Assembly (NCBI GenBank): GCA_022843825.1
Contig: JALHMX010000004.1
Coordinates: 108,349-172,348 of the forward strand
DNA: 64,000 nucleotides
Source of the DNA: Pseudobdellovibrionaceae bacterium
Lineage (GTDB): Bacteria; Bdellovibrionota; Bdellovibrionia; Bdellovibrionales; Bdellovibrionaceae
Direction: 5' to 3'
Shown in pieces: positions 52,385-61,522 of the stretch. The first letter of the stretch is position 1; every line of letters starts with the position of its first letter. The position numbers were made by a program, and so were the translations under genes. The notes beneath the pieces are model-generated. The model did not search any database. It worked only from the letters and a program-made list of their open reading frames with translations, and was not told the origin of the DNA.

Positions 52385-53584
52385 ATGGCGAAAAAAAGTA
52401 ATAAAAAGAAAATTGATAAAAAAGAAAAACTGGACGATCTAGCGACAGAACTAGGTGGGGATATTTCCGTTGATTCAGCGTTGTTTCTTCAAGAAGAAGA
52501 GGTTTTAGAAAGTTTTATACCGGAAGTTGAAGAAACTGAGGAAGACGAAGTTGAGCAAATTAATCTTGAAGATTCAGAATTAGCGGCTTTTGAGTCCGCT
52601 CAAATTGATGAAGTTAATTTTATTGAATATGAGCAAGCCCAAAGCATTGTCGAAAGTATTTTATTTGCCAGTGATCGCCCAGTAAGTTTGGCATCCATCA
52701 CTGAAGTTTTTAAAGGGACCAATATTAAGAAAGTTCAAGTCCGTGAATTGTTAGAAAAGCTAGCTGTGGAGTATGCAGGTGGAACTCGCGGAATTTTTAT
52801 CGAGGAAGTGACTGGCGGATATCAATTAAGAACGAAGATTGATAATATGAAATTTTTAAAGGGCACAGTGAAGTCGCGACCATTTAAACTTTCAGGTCCG
52901 GCTTTAGAAACCTTAGCCATTGTGGCCTACAAGCAACCTATTATTAAGTCCGAAATTGATCAAATTCGCGGAGTAGAGTCAGGGCATTTATTAAGAGCCT
53001 TAATGGAAAAGGGACTTTGCAATTTTGAAGGCAAAGCTGAGACTTTGCCCGGTCGACCGATGCAATACGGGACTACCCGCAGATTTTTAGAGATTTTTGG
53101 ATTAAGAAACATCAAAGAACTTCCAACTTTATCTCAAATTGATGAGTTATTACCTGAAGGTATTACAGAAGATGAAGCATCACCGACTTTGTCTATGGTT
53201 ACCGATAGTATGTCGGAGCAAGTTAAAGATGTAAGCTATTCTCAAGGTGAAGAAGATTTAATGAAGATTGAAAATGAATTATCTGAAATTTCAACCACCT
53301 CTAACTTTTTTGAACAAGAAAAGATTCGACAAAAACAGAAAAAGGAAGCAGATAGAGCTCAAGATATTCGTGATGCTTTAGTCGTCGGAGAAGAAGTCTC
53401 TAATCGCGATAGGAACTGGCTAGCACGTTATGAGGAGTCTTTATTAGCGCCGCAAGCTGAAGCCGCTTCTACCGCTGAAGAGGAAATAACAGCGTCTATG
53501 CCGCAGGAAATGGAAGAAGAGTCTAACTCAGATGATGAGCTTCCGTTCTATGGTGAAGCTGATGACGTGGATGAATCAGTTTAA
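52385..53584 (+). CDS. scpB: Segregation and condensation protein B
   Basis: 399 residues, about twice the usual 190-200. The ScpB core (winged helices, ESILFASDRPVSLASI, YQLRTK, ALETLAIVAYKQPIIKSEID, GRPMQYGTTRRFLEIFG) occupies residues 90-250. Both ends carry long acidic, low-complexity extensions, the C-terminal one of about 145 residues. The extension is probably disordered. It pairs with ScpA. The gene's last 14 bases overlap the following membrane protein. Confidence 0.92.
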   Translation: MAKKSNKKKIDKKEKLDDLATELGGDISVDSALFLQEEEVLESFIPEVEETEEDEVEQINLEDSELAAFESAQIDEVNFIEYEQAQSIVESILFASDRPVSLASITEVFKGTNIKKVQVRELLEKLAVEYAGGTRGIFIEEVTGGYQLRTKIDNMKFLKGTVKSRPFKLSGPALETLAIVAYKQPIIKSEIDQIRGVESGHLLRALMEKGLCNFEGKAETLPGRPMQYGTTRRFLEIFGLRNIKELPTLSQIDELLPEGITEDEASPTLSMVTDSMSEQVKDVSYSQGEEDLMKIENELSEISTTSNFFEQEKIRQKQKKEADRAQDIRDALVVGEEVSNRDRNWLARYEESLLAPQAEAASTAEEEITASMPQEMEEESNSDDELPFYGEADDVDESV

Positions 53585-54095
53585 AAAAATAGTTCTTCTT
53601 TGTGTATTTATTTATTTTTCTCTAATGATGATCGTTTTAGGAAATGGATCATCGTTTTTAGGACGATACCTAGGTCCGTACTTTACGCCGGTCGCGAATA
53701 TCGTTGGCTTAAATACCACCTGGAATTTTTTCTCTCCTGATCCCGCTCATACTATGTACTTGCGCTATACCGTGTATTTTCAAGATGACTATGGAAATCC
53801 AGTTCAAGAAGCTATTCAAGAATTTTATCCATCTGAAGAGGAGAACGCTAACTTAAGTACCCATGTTCGCCGTCAAAATTATATGATGAGATTTTTTACC
53901 GCCAGCTATGAACGAATGCAAAAGTACTTTGTTCCATGGGTTTGTCGAAAATATCCTGGGGCTACCCATGTTCATACGGAGGTTATTTTAACCCGCATAC
54001 CCAGTCTTGAAGTGGCGTCGACCTTATCACTATTAAACTATGAAGATTTACTAAAACAAGAGGAGATCAATCAAAATGCTTTCTCTTGTTTATAA
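53571..54095 (+). CDS. Membrane-anchored protein paired with HTTM protein
   Basis: 174 residues from ATG 53571, overlapping the scpB end by 14 bases. An earlier ATG at 53532 lies inside scpB. One hydrophobic N-terminal helix (about 5-25) anchors a periplasmic domain that starts NTTWNFFSPDPAHTMYLRYT. This short conserved WNFFSPDP segment is commonly seen in proteins encoded with HTTM-domain partners. It overlaps the HTTM gene by 20 bases. Biochemical role unknown. Confidence 0.7.
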   Translation: MNQFKKIVLLCVFIYFSLMMIVLGNGSSFLGRYLGPYFTPVANIVGLNTTWNFFSPDPAHTMYLRYTVYFQDDYGNPVQEAIQEFYPSEEENANLSTHVRRQNYMMRFFTASYERMQKYFVPWVCRKYPGATHVHTEVILTRIPSLEVASTLSLLNYEDLLKQEEINQNAFSCL

Positions 54096-54993
54096 AAATA
54101 TCTCAGATCTAATATTTAATGTAGATAATCGAAAGCAACTGTCTTTAATGCGGATATTTCTTTGCGGAACCTTGTTTTATATGGCCTGTTCGCGACAGCT
54201 TAATATGGATCAATATGGCGAGTTATCTATGATCGCACGGGGAGAGGCCCTGGCGATTTATCCTGAGTTCTATCGTCCGGCCATTCAGTTTTTCTTTTGG
54301 CCCGATGCTTGGGCGTCACAGGTTCATCTTGTTCTTATCGCCTTATTATTCTTAGCAATGATTGGATTATCCAATCGTATACTTATGTTAATCACCTGGG
54401 TTATTGCACAGGGATTTATTAATAGAAATTATTCGATGTTATTCGGTGCTGATCTAATAGGGACATTGTTTTTGTTTTATTTGGCCTGGACCAAATGTCA
54501 TGATCATTATTCGGTAAAAACTTTTTTCAAAAAAAATGTAATACAACCAGCAGCTGACATCATCAGTGCGGTTTTTTATAGACTTATGCAATTACAACTT
54601 ATGGTGATTTACGCCTACACTGGTTTTGAAAAATTAAAAGGTACAACTTGGTGGGACGGAACGGCTTTGTGGACTGTTTTTGCTAATCCTCAGTTTATAG
54701 GCTATGACTTTATTTTTTTAAGAACCTTTCCACTTTTTTTTGCTATAGGTACCTTTATTACATTAATTTTTGAGATCTATTTTCCAGCGGCCATGTTTTT
54801 AAATAAAGGACGCTATGCCTGGCTGATTATGGGTGTGTTCTTTCACTTAGGCATAGGAATCCTGCTAAGCTTAATGCCATTCTCTATGGTCATGCTTTCA
54901 GTTTATTTCTTATTTATTAATGGTAAGTATATTATATCGTTTGAGAATTTCGTTATTAAGCAGTTTAATCGTTTCAGACTGAGACAGGCCTAG
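54076..54993 (+). CDS. HTTM-domain membrane protein (gamma-carboxylase-like)
   Basis: 305 residues with about six to eight transmembrane segments. YAYTGFEKLKGTTWWDGTALW is the HTTM/vitamin-K-dependent gamma-carboxylase-like signature, and the last helices have FFHLGIGI. The bacterial HTTM family is related to eukaryotic gamma-glutamyl carboxylase and is thought to perform a redox or carboxylation reaction at the membrane, but bacterial substrates are unknown. It is the last of the trpS-scpAB-linked operon, overlapping the 53.6 kb gene. It is not itself related to chromosome segregation. Confidence 0.8.
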   Translation: MLSLVYKNISDLIFNVDNRKQLSLMRIFLCGTLFYMACSRQLNMDQYGELSMIARGEALAIYPEFYRPAIQFFFWPDAWASQVHLVLIALLFLAMIGLSNRILMLITWVIAQGFINRNYSMLFGADLIGTLFLFYLAWTKCHDHYSVKTFFKKNVIQPAADIISAVFYRLMQLQLMVIYAYTGFEKLKGTTWWDGTALWTVFANPQFIGYDFIFLRTFPLFFAIGTFITLIFEIYFPAAMFLNKGRYAWLIMGVFFHLGIGILLSLMPFSMVMLSVYFLFINGKYIISFENFVIKQFNRFRLRQA

Positions 54994-55077
54994 ACTTATA
55001 AATGAATATTACTCCGGTCCGCGCCTTAGGTCTTAGACTGACTATATTATCAGTTTAAAATACCTTATACTAAAACT

Positions 55078-56496
55078 ATGAAATCACTTCGATTCTTCCT
55101 GTTAGCGATGGGAAGTTTTTTAATTTTTGGATCATGTAATTCAAATCAAAGCAGTGGCATACTGAGTGATTCAGGCAGTTGTGACATTTTAGATTGTCCG
55201 ACTCCGCAAACAACGGTTGAGGGTTCCCTGGGTATCGAAGCTGATGCCGGTACTTATTATCAAAACGTTGATCAAGGTGACGTGATCGAGATCGCAGGAA
55301 AGTGCAGTGATCTAGGAGTTCGCAACAATCGCATTATGGTTGAAGTCTACGAAGGCGAAGATCATCCTGATGCTTACATCGACAATTCAAGATCACTGAA
55401 TTGCGAAAACAGTTTAACGCCAGCATTAAATGGTCAACGTTGTTTCTGGATAACTCAAGGTCGCGGGGTTGTCGATGGTGGCTTAGAGTATCCTCAATGT
55501 TTCAACGGCCGCTTTTCATTCTCCGTTCGCTTAGGGCGGATTATTCGGACGATAGAGTCTGCAGTGAATCCTGCTGCAATTAACGATGATGCTTCGAATC
55601 CTCGAAAAAAATACATGGTTAGATTTAAGTTGCGCATTCAGGATGGAGCAATTTCTGAAACCCCTTGGAATTCTACTTTAATAGATCGGGGAGTAACTAA
55701 AGTCACTTTTAGTCAAGAAACGACAAGTGCATCGCATATCTGCAATATTAAACTTAATGCTTATAGAAATTTATTTAGTTTATTAGATATCACTTACTCA
55801 GGAACACTCACCCGAGAATACATAAATAACCCGTCGAATCCGATACATCCGCTACATGGGTTATCGTTACCAGTAGCTTTATTTAATCCTAGTAAACCGT
55901 TGCTATATCCAATCAATGATGGTTTTAGTGTGGTTAATTTTAACATGGCTAATATAGAAACACCTGGAGTTTCTGGAGCCGTCATTCCTGGAGTAAGACA
56001 TAAATTACAATTTATTGCTGAAGATCAAAGATATGATTATTCAGCTGTTCGATTTGGTGGAGCTATAGAAACTAGTCCGATCAGCGAAGAATTGCAGTGC
56101 GGATATGCTCGGCCAACTATTATAAGTGGAACTGTTTTTGATGGCAATGGAGCGACCAGAAACTGTTCGATCAGTTTAAATTTTCCAAGTGTTAACTCGG
56201 GATGGGTTCAATGGGTAGCTATCAAAGGTGGTGGTGGAACTTGGGCGGAAAATTTTGATCCAACAGCAGGAGTTCACTACATATCTGCTCTTCAGCCAGC
56301 ATCGGGACCTCATAACTTTATTTTTTACCCTAATAATTATCCGGGGCTACCATGCGCTCCGGCTGCGAATTGTGTAGGGGAATATTATGTGGGGGCTCGG
56401 TATATACCTAACCCTGCAAACTCTTGGATTCCAGGTGATCCAGCAGGAGCTTGGACTTTTGAAGCCGCTCGATGTCCTTTTGCAAACTCAAACTAA
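55078..56496 (+). CDS. Large lipoprotein of unknown function
   Basis: 472 residues with a lipoprotein signal ending in IFGSC (Cys20; lipobox slightly atypical with Phe at -3). The remainder is beta-rich with several cysteines and is likely made of two or three immunoglobulin-like or fibronectin-like domains. No catalytic residues were recognised. A TATACT promoter-like box lies near 55067, but no ribosome site is clear. It abuts nrdB stop to stop with no gap. Confidence 0.65.
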   Translation: MKSLRFFLLAMGSFLIFGSCNSNQSSGILSDSGSCDILDCPTPQTTVEGSLGIEADAGTYYQNVDQGDVIEIAGKCSDLGVRNNRIMVEVYEGEDHPDAYIDNSRSLNCENSLTPALNGQRCFWITQGRGVVDGGLEYPQCFNGRFSFSVRLGRIIRTIESAVNPAAINDDASNPRKKYMVRFKLRIQDGAISETPWNSTLIDRGVTKVTFSQETTSASHICNIKLNAYRNLFSLLDITYSGTLTREYINNPSNPIHPLHGLSLPVALFNPSKPLLYPINDGFSVVNFNMANIETPGVSGAVIPGVRHKLQFIAEDQRYDYSAVRFGGAIETSPISEELQCGYARPTIISGTVFDGNGATRNCSISLNFPSVNSGWVQWVAIKGGGGTWAENFDPTAGVHYISALQPASGPHNFIFYPNNYPGLPCAPAANCVGEYYVGARYIPNPANSWIPGDPAGAWTFEAARCPFANSN

Positions 56497-57495
56497 CTAA
56501 AAACTCTCATCAAAGCTGACTTGACCAGAGACGCCGACTTGGTAGGCCGATACGCGGCGTTCGAAGAAGTTGGCAAGTTCTTGCATATCTTGCAGTTCCA
56601 TAAAGCTGAATGGGTTTTTTGCGTTGTAACGGGGAGGAATGCTCAGCATCTCTAAACGACGATCAGCGATGTACTCAAGGTACTGACGCATATCTGTCGC
56701 AGACAAACCGGCAATGCCGTATTGAAGGATATCTTCAGCAAATGTCATTTCGCAGTCGATAGCATCTTCCAGCATTTGAATAATCATTTCTTCCATTTGT
56801 TCGTTGAAAATTGTTGGATCTTCTTTTCTTACGGTGTTGATAACTTCCATGGCAAAAGCCATGTGCATGCTTTCATCACGGAAAACCCAGTTGGTTCCAG
56901 AAGCTAAACCTTGCAATAAACCTTTTGAACGCAAGAAGTAAACATAAGCAAAAGCTGCAAAGAAAAATAAGCCTTCAATGCACGTCGCAAAACAAATTAA
57001 ATTCATTAAAAACTTGCGACGATCTTCTGTGGTTTTAATTTCATGAAGATCATTAATTGAATCGATCCATTTAAAACAAAATTCGGCTTTTTTCTTAATC
57101 GATGGAATATTCTCTACGGCGGAAAAAGCCATAGCTCTTTCATCTGGATTAGGAATGTAGTTGTCTAAAAGGGTTAGATAAAACTGCACATGCAAAGCCT
57201 CTTCATAAAGTTGACGAGACAAATACAAACGAGCTTCAGGAGAGTTAATGTGTTTATACAAATTAAGAACGAGGTTATTGCCCACAATAGAATCACCAGT
57301 CGCAAAAAAAGCCACTAAGCGGTGAATAAGATGTTTTTCAGAAGGCGTCATTTTTGAATGCAGATCACTTAGATCCGTAGAAAAATCGACTTCATCGACG
57401 GTCCACGTATTTTTAATTCCATTTTTATACATTTCAAAAAAAATGGGATATTTCATTGGTCTTAAAGTTAAATTAAATCCTGGATCAAGTATCAT
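56497..57495 (-). CDS. nrdB: Class I ribonucleotide reductase small subunit
   Basis: Carries the di-iron tyrosyl radical cofactor of class I RNR. 332 residues. Metal ligands Asp (in ATGDSIVGNN), Glu and His (in EEALHVQFY), with the candidate radical Tyr at the end of that motif, then FRDESMHMAF. Downstream of nrdA by 62 bases, so in one operon. Its Tyr is present, so it is probably a class Ia/b-like tyrosyl enzyme rather than the Phe-type class Ic. dNTPs for replication. Confidence 0.94.
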   Translation of the reverse strand: MILDPGFNLTLRPMKYPIFFEMYKNGIKNTWTVDEVDFSTDLSDLHSKMTPSEKHLIHRLVAFFATGDSIVGNNLVLNLYKHINSPEARLYLSRQLYEEALHVQFYLTLLDNYIPNPDERAMAFSAVENIPSIKKKAEFCFKWIDSINDLHEIKTTEDRRKFLMNLICFATCIEGLFFFAAFAYVYFLRSKGLLQGLASGTNWVFRDESMHMAFAMEVINTVRKEDPTIFNEQMEEMIIQMLEDAIDCEMTFAEDILQYGIAGLSATDMRQYLEYIADRRLEMLSIPPRYNAKNPFSFMELQDMQELANFFERRVSAYQVGVSGQVSFDESF

Positions 57496-57557
57496 AGCAT
57501 TCCCTCTGTTGTATTTTTCTATAAGTTATACGATTTTAAAACCAGGCCTATCAGTGT

Positions 57558-59990
57558 TTACTGACAAGCCTCACATGCTTCTGGGTTATCCAGACTGCAG
57601 GCAATAATTTCTGTATCCGTATATGTTTTATCTGTTGCTGCCGGAGCCATAGAAATAACTGGAGCTATCGATGGTAATTCCTCGGCGTTCTCAGATTTTC
57701 GCGTGGTCGTTTTAGCGATTGATGTCGCTGGACGAGAGCGTAAGTAATACGTTGTTTTAATTCCGCGCTTCCACGCATACATATACATCGATGAAAGTTT
57801 TCCAATCGATGGCGCTTCCATAAATAAATTCAAAGATTGGGATTGATCGATAAAAGCTCCGCGATCAGCGGCCATATCAATTAATGACTTCATAGGAATT
57901 TCCCAAACGGTTCGGTAAAGCTCTTTTACATCTGGAGGTATCGTCACGATGCTTTGAATAGAGCCCTCATGAATCTTTATTTCATTACGAGCATTTTCAT
58001 TCCATAGTCCACGTTGTTTAAGATCGGCGACTAAGTATTTATTCACTTGCATAAACTCACCAGACAGTGTTTCGCGCTTAAATAGATTGGAAATCTGAGG
58101 TTCTGTGGCCTCATAGCAACCCACAATCGAAGCAATCGTTGCTGTTGGCGCAATCGCAATCATTAATGAGTTACGAAGTCCGGTTTTTTTAATTTTAGCT
58201 TTTAAAGCCGCCCAACGAGCTTCATTGGTTGGTTTTACATTCCACAAGTCAAACTGAAGCTGGCCTAAAAAGGCCCGGGTGTCTTCAAATGAAGTATGTG
58301 GACCGTGTTTTTCAGCTAACTCAGCACTTGCCGTTAATGCATTAAAATAAATTTCTTCTTGAATCTGTGCGGATAACTTTTGGGCTTCAGCAGAATCAAA
58401 AGGATATTTTAATTGAAAAAAGGCATCTTGAAGTCCCATTAAACCTAAACCTACCGGTCTCCAGCGGCTGTTTGAATCAGCGGCAGTATCGATCGGGTAG
58501 AAATTAATATCTACAACACGGTCAAGATACTTAACGGCCGTTTGCACGGTTTTAGCAAGTTTTTCAAAATCAAAAGCTCCGTTATTAATATGACGACCTA
58601 AGTTCACTGAACCTAAATTACAAACTGCCGTTTCATTTTTAGAAGTCACTTCTAAAATTTCCGTGCAAAGATTTGATAAGTGAATCACATTTTCAGGTTT
58701 ACCGGTTTGATTTGACTTCGTGTTGCTGGCGTCTTTGAAGGTCATCCAACCATTGCCAGTTTGAGCTAAGGTCTTCATCATTCGGGAATACAGTTCGCGA
58801 GCTTTAATTTGTTTTACATATTTTTTCTCAGCTTCTGCGGCTAAATACGCGTCCTCAAAATCTTTCCCAAAAGTATCTACGAAGTGGGGAACTATATTAG
58901 GATCAAATAAAGACCACATGGCATCAGCTTCTACGCGTTTCATAAATAAATCTGGAACCCAGTTTGCGGTATTTAAATTATGTGTACGTTTTGCTTCGTC
59001 ACCAGTGTTGTCACGCAATTCAAGAAATTCTTCGATGTCAGCGTGCCAAGTTTCAAGGTAAATGCAGGCCGCACCTTTACGTTTACCACCTTGATTAACG
59101 GCGGCCACAGAAGAATCCATCGTTTTTAACCACGGGATAATTCCATTTGAATGTCCGTTGGTCCCTTTGATTAAAGATCCACGAGAACGAATCCGGCTGT
59201 AAGATACACCGATGCCACCAGCGAACTTAGAGAGTAAAGCGATATCAGTATATTTGTTGTAAATAGCTCTTAAATCATCTTCTGGAGAGTCGAGCAAATA
59301 GCAGGAGCTCATTTGAGGACGTAAAGTGCCTGAGTTAAATAAAGTGGGCGTTGAAGGCATGTAATCATGAGAAGAAATTAATTTATAAAAATCAACAGCC
59401 TCTTTTACATTTTGAGCCAATCCACAAGCTACGCGCATAAAAAAGTATTGTGGATTTTCAAACACTTGGCGGGATTTAGGGTTTTTTAATAAGTAACGAT
59501 CGTAAACTGTACGTAAACCAAAATACTCAAAACGATCTGTTTTATAGTGTTCGATAGCCGCGCAAAGCTCGGCCTTATGCTTTTGGACAAACTCTAGGGT
59601 AGACTCAGCAATAAGCCCATTTTTAAATCCAGTAAGAACAGAGTCAGCAAATGACCCAATTTTTTGAGACTTAACCTCTTCATCTATATATGTAGATAGC
59701 AAACGGGCAGCTAATCGAGAATATTCAGGATCTTCACCAATAAGTAGGCTTGCTGTTTGAATACATAGATTATCAAGCTCTTTAGTGGTCGCACCATCAT
59801 AAAGACCACTAATAGCCTTGGTGGCTACACGAAGCGGGTCTACTTGGGACAAACCTTGGCAACAACGATTTACGCGCTCTACAATTTTGGTTACATCAAC
59901 GGGCTCAAGCGTACCGTCCCGTTTTTTTACGCGCATTACATGAGAAGTGTTAGCTGTTGCCATATTTTCATTAATAGTCATCATTGACAT
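57558..59990 (-). CDS. nrdA: Class I ribonucleotide reductase large subunit
   Basis: Reduces ribonucleoside diphosphates to deoxyribonucleotides, 810 residues. An N-terminal ATP cone (about 20-110; VKKRDGTLEPVDVTKI) is followed by the catalytic barrel with NLCTEILEVT, AVCNLGSVNLGRH and PTATIASIVGCYEATEP. The C-terminal CEACQ holds the redox-active Cys pair. A NrdR-type box about 206 bases upstream suggests dNTP-responsive repression. nrdB follows. The start ATG 59990 has a GGGGAAC site. Confidence 0.95.
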   Translation of the reverse strand: MSMMTINENMATANTSHVMRVKKRDGTLEPVDVTKIVERVNRCCQGLSQVDPLRVATKAISGLYDGATTKELDNLCIQTASLLIGEDPEYSRLAARLLSTYIDEEVKSQKIGSFADSVLTGFKNGLIAESTLEFVQKHKAELCAAIEHYKTDRFEYFGLRTVYDRYLLKNPKSRQVFENPQYFFMRVACGLAQNVKEAVDFYKLISSHDYMPSTPTLFNSGTLRPQMSSCYLLDSPEDDLRAIYNKYTDIALLSKFAGGIGVSYSRIRSRGSLIKGTNGHSNGIIPWLKTMDSSVAAVNQGGKRKGAACIYLETWHADIEEFLELRDNTGDEAKRTHNLNTANWVPDLFMKRVEADAMWSLFDPNIVPHFVDTFGKDFEDAYLAAEAEKKYVKQIKARELYSRMMKTLAQTGNGWMTFKDASNTKSNQTGKPENVIHLSNLCTEILEVTSKNETAVCNLGSVNLGRHINNGAFDFEKLAKTVQTAVKYLDRVVDINFYPIDTAADSNSRWRPVGLGLMGLQDAFFQLKYPFDSAEAQKLSAQIQEEIYFNALTASAELAEKHGPHTSFEDTRAFLGQLQFDLWNVKPTNEARWAALKAKIKKTGLRNSLMIAIAPTATIASIVGCYEATEPQISNLFKRETLSGEFMQVNKYLVADLKQRGLWNENARNEIKIHEGSIQSIVTIPPDVKELYRTVWEIPMKSLIDMAADRGAFIDQSQSLNLFMEAPSIGKLSSMYMYAWKRGIKTTYYLRSRPATSIAKTTTRKSENAEELPSIAPVISMAPAATDKTYTDTEIIACSLDNPEACEACQ

Positions 59991-60195
59991 TGTTCCCCTC
60001 TGAATCTCATTTCAGGTTGTTAGTGTTCAAAATTTTTTAGACAAAAATAGAACTTAGATCCCCCTCAAGACCTAGCTATTCTTTAGTCCAGTATGTATTA
60101 TTTCAAGAAAAAAATGTTGACCATCAATGGCCAAATTATTTTTAAAACGGATTCGATAACGGTGCTCTTGATGCGATTTATCAAAATTGCCTCAA

Positions 60196-60211
60196 CCACT
60201 ATATCTAGTGT
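60196..60211. promoter_or_regulatory. NrdR box
   Basis: CCACTATATCTAGTGT matches the NrdR consensus ACACTATATATAGTGT at 14 of 16 positions and is near-palindromic. NrdR boxes usually come in pairs about 31 bases apart; I found only a poor second match. It sits about 206 bases upstream of nrdA, between the putative -35 element and the gene. Confidence 0.75.
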
Positions 60212-60263
60212 TCTAAAATATCGCCTCATCCTATAAGGCTGTATTTGTCTTGTTTTAAGGTTG

Positions 60264-60269
60264 AGTCAA
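60264..60269 (-). promoter_or_regulatory. Candidate -35 element of nrdA
   Basis: On the minus strand TTGACT is followed by 17 bases and AAATAC (a weak -10), then the NrdR box. The -35 fits well, the -10 poorly. Recorded as a candidate only. Confidence 0.25.
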
Positions 60270-60459
60270 TTTTTTAAAAGAATCAATTTATTTTGTTAAA
60301 AAAAATAAAATTTCCCAAAGGTCTAGCTCGACTTTTAGGCAGATGCTGCGCGCTAAATTTCAAAAATACGGGTAACACTCGCTCGGGTTTTCTCTCTCGA
60401 AAAAAGCTGTCAATAGACATTTTTTTTTATTTTTTATAAGAAGAATTTATCATAAAATG

Positions 60460-60475
60460 AAGTGAAATTTCACTT
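60460..60475. promoter_or_regulatory. 16-bp perfect palindrome
   Basis: AAGTGAAATTTCACTT is perfectly self-complementary, 14 bases after the radical SAM stop and about 470 bases upstream of nrdA. Possible operator or part of a terminator (no T-run on the minus strand directly after). Confidence 0.35.
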
Positions 60476-60489
60476 TCTTAAATTGCCTG

Positions 60490-61491
60490 TCAATTGCGGT
60501 CATTTCGTTCAATTCGGGACTTCATTATGTTAAATAAGTGCTTGTCATTTTCGTTTTGTGGCGGAACTAGGCATCCTTGAAAAACTTTTGCTCCGCGAAG
60601 CTCATCCACAATGAACTGATGAGTTCCCATTTTATCCGAAGTCCACTTCGGCGCGATCAACTCTTCCCAACGAGACGCAAAAGCCGCTAGGCGATGAACA
60701 GCGATGCGCGGATGTAAATGAGAGAGGAAAAGAAGGACTTTATTTTTATAATCCTCTTTTTCAATCGGTGCGAATTCCCCGGCGTTAAACCATTTTTCTA
60801 AAGTAGTATTTTTTAAAACATGTAAGTTGTGAAGTTTTACGTTAGTGATCGGTAAGTCATTGCAGCGTTTAGCTGTATCTATGATTTGTTGATCTGACTC
60901 TGCGGGAGAGCCAAAAATAAGATGAATACCTAAGTCTACAGCCGTCGTATCGGCTATTTTATGAATAGCTTTTATAGAATCCTCTGCGGTGTGGCCTCTT
61001 TGCATAAACTCAAGGTGTTCGTCGTAAAAACTTTGTACGCCAAGCTCTACGGCGACGAAGGATTTTTGATAATACTCTTGCCATAGATTTAGAACAGCCG
61101 GAGATAAGCAGTCGGGACGCGTGCCTAAAACAAAACCTTTAACGAAAGGAAAACTAAGGGCTTCATCAAAATTACTTCTTAAAGCAGAAATTTTGGTAAA
61201 AGTATTGGTGTAGGCTTGGAAATAGACCAGAAAATTTTTAGCATGATAGCGATCAGCAATAATTTTTTGAAACTTGGTGATTTGATCGTGCAAATTCATT
61301 TCAAAAGAGTCTTCACGGGCCGCAGATCCCCAGACATCACAAAAACTGCAAGTCTTCATGCCTTTTAAGCCCATACGATTCGGGCAGTCATCGACCACAG
61401 TCACCGGAATCTTATAGATTTTCTCTTTAAAGATTCTTTTGTAGTGCTCAGCAATACTATGATAGGGTAAACCGGACCAGCCTTTTTCCAT
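60490..61491 (-). CDS. Radical SAM protein, TIGR01212/YhcC-like
   Basis: 333 residues from ATG 61491. A longer frame start is not needed and would enter the divergent gene. The cluster motif is CPNRMGLKGMKTCSFC (Cys36, Cys48, Cys51), i.e. C-x11-C-x2-C, the signature of the TIGR01212/YhcC family rather than the usual CxxxCxxC. VLGTRPDCLSP, ELGVQSF and LHNLHVLKNTTL are family motifs. The reaction is not known. The start codon overlaps the divergent frame at CCATGG. Confidence 0.85.
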   Translation of the reverse strand: MEKGWSGLPYHSIAEHYKRIFKEKIYKIPVTVVDDCPNRMGLKGMKTCSFCDVWGSAAREDSFEMNLHDQITKFQKIIADRYHAKNFLVYFQAYTNTFTKISALRSNFDEALSFPFVKGFVLGTRPDCLSPAVLNLWQEYYQKSFVAVELGVQSFYDEHLEFMQRGHTAEDSIKAIHKIADTTAVDLGIHLIFGSPAESDQQIIDTAKRCNDLPITNVKLHNLHVLKNTTLEKWFNAGEFAPIEKEDYKNKVLLFLSHLHPRIAVHRLAAFASRWEELIAPKWTSDKMGTHQFIVDELRGAKVFQGCLVPPQNENDKHLFNIMKSRIERNDRN

Positions 61492-61522
61492 GGGGAAGAC
61501 AATAACCTTATTCGGACAGAAA

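Larger units (their letters stand above)
59991..60489. other. Intergenic region upstream of nrdA
   Basis: 499 bases with no credible ORF on either strand. It holds the NrdR-type box (60196-60211), a TTGACT -35-like element on the minus strand (60264-60269), a 16-bp palindrome (60460-60475) and several A/T-rich tracts, such as the T-run at 60421-60428. It should contain the nrdA promoter and the 3' end of the radical SAM transcript. No RNA gene was recognised. Confidence 0.6.
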
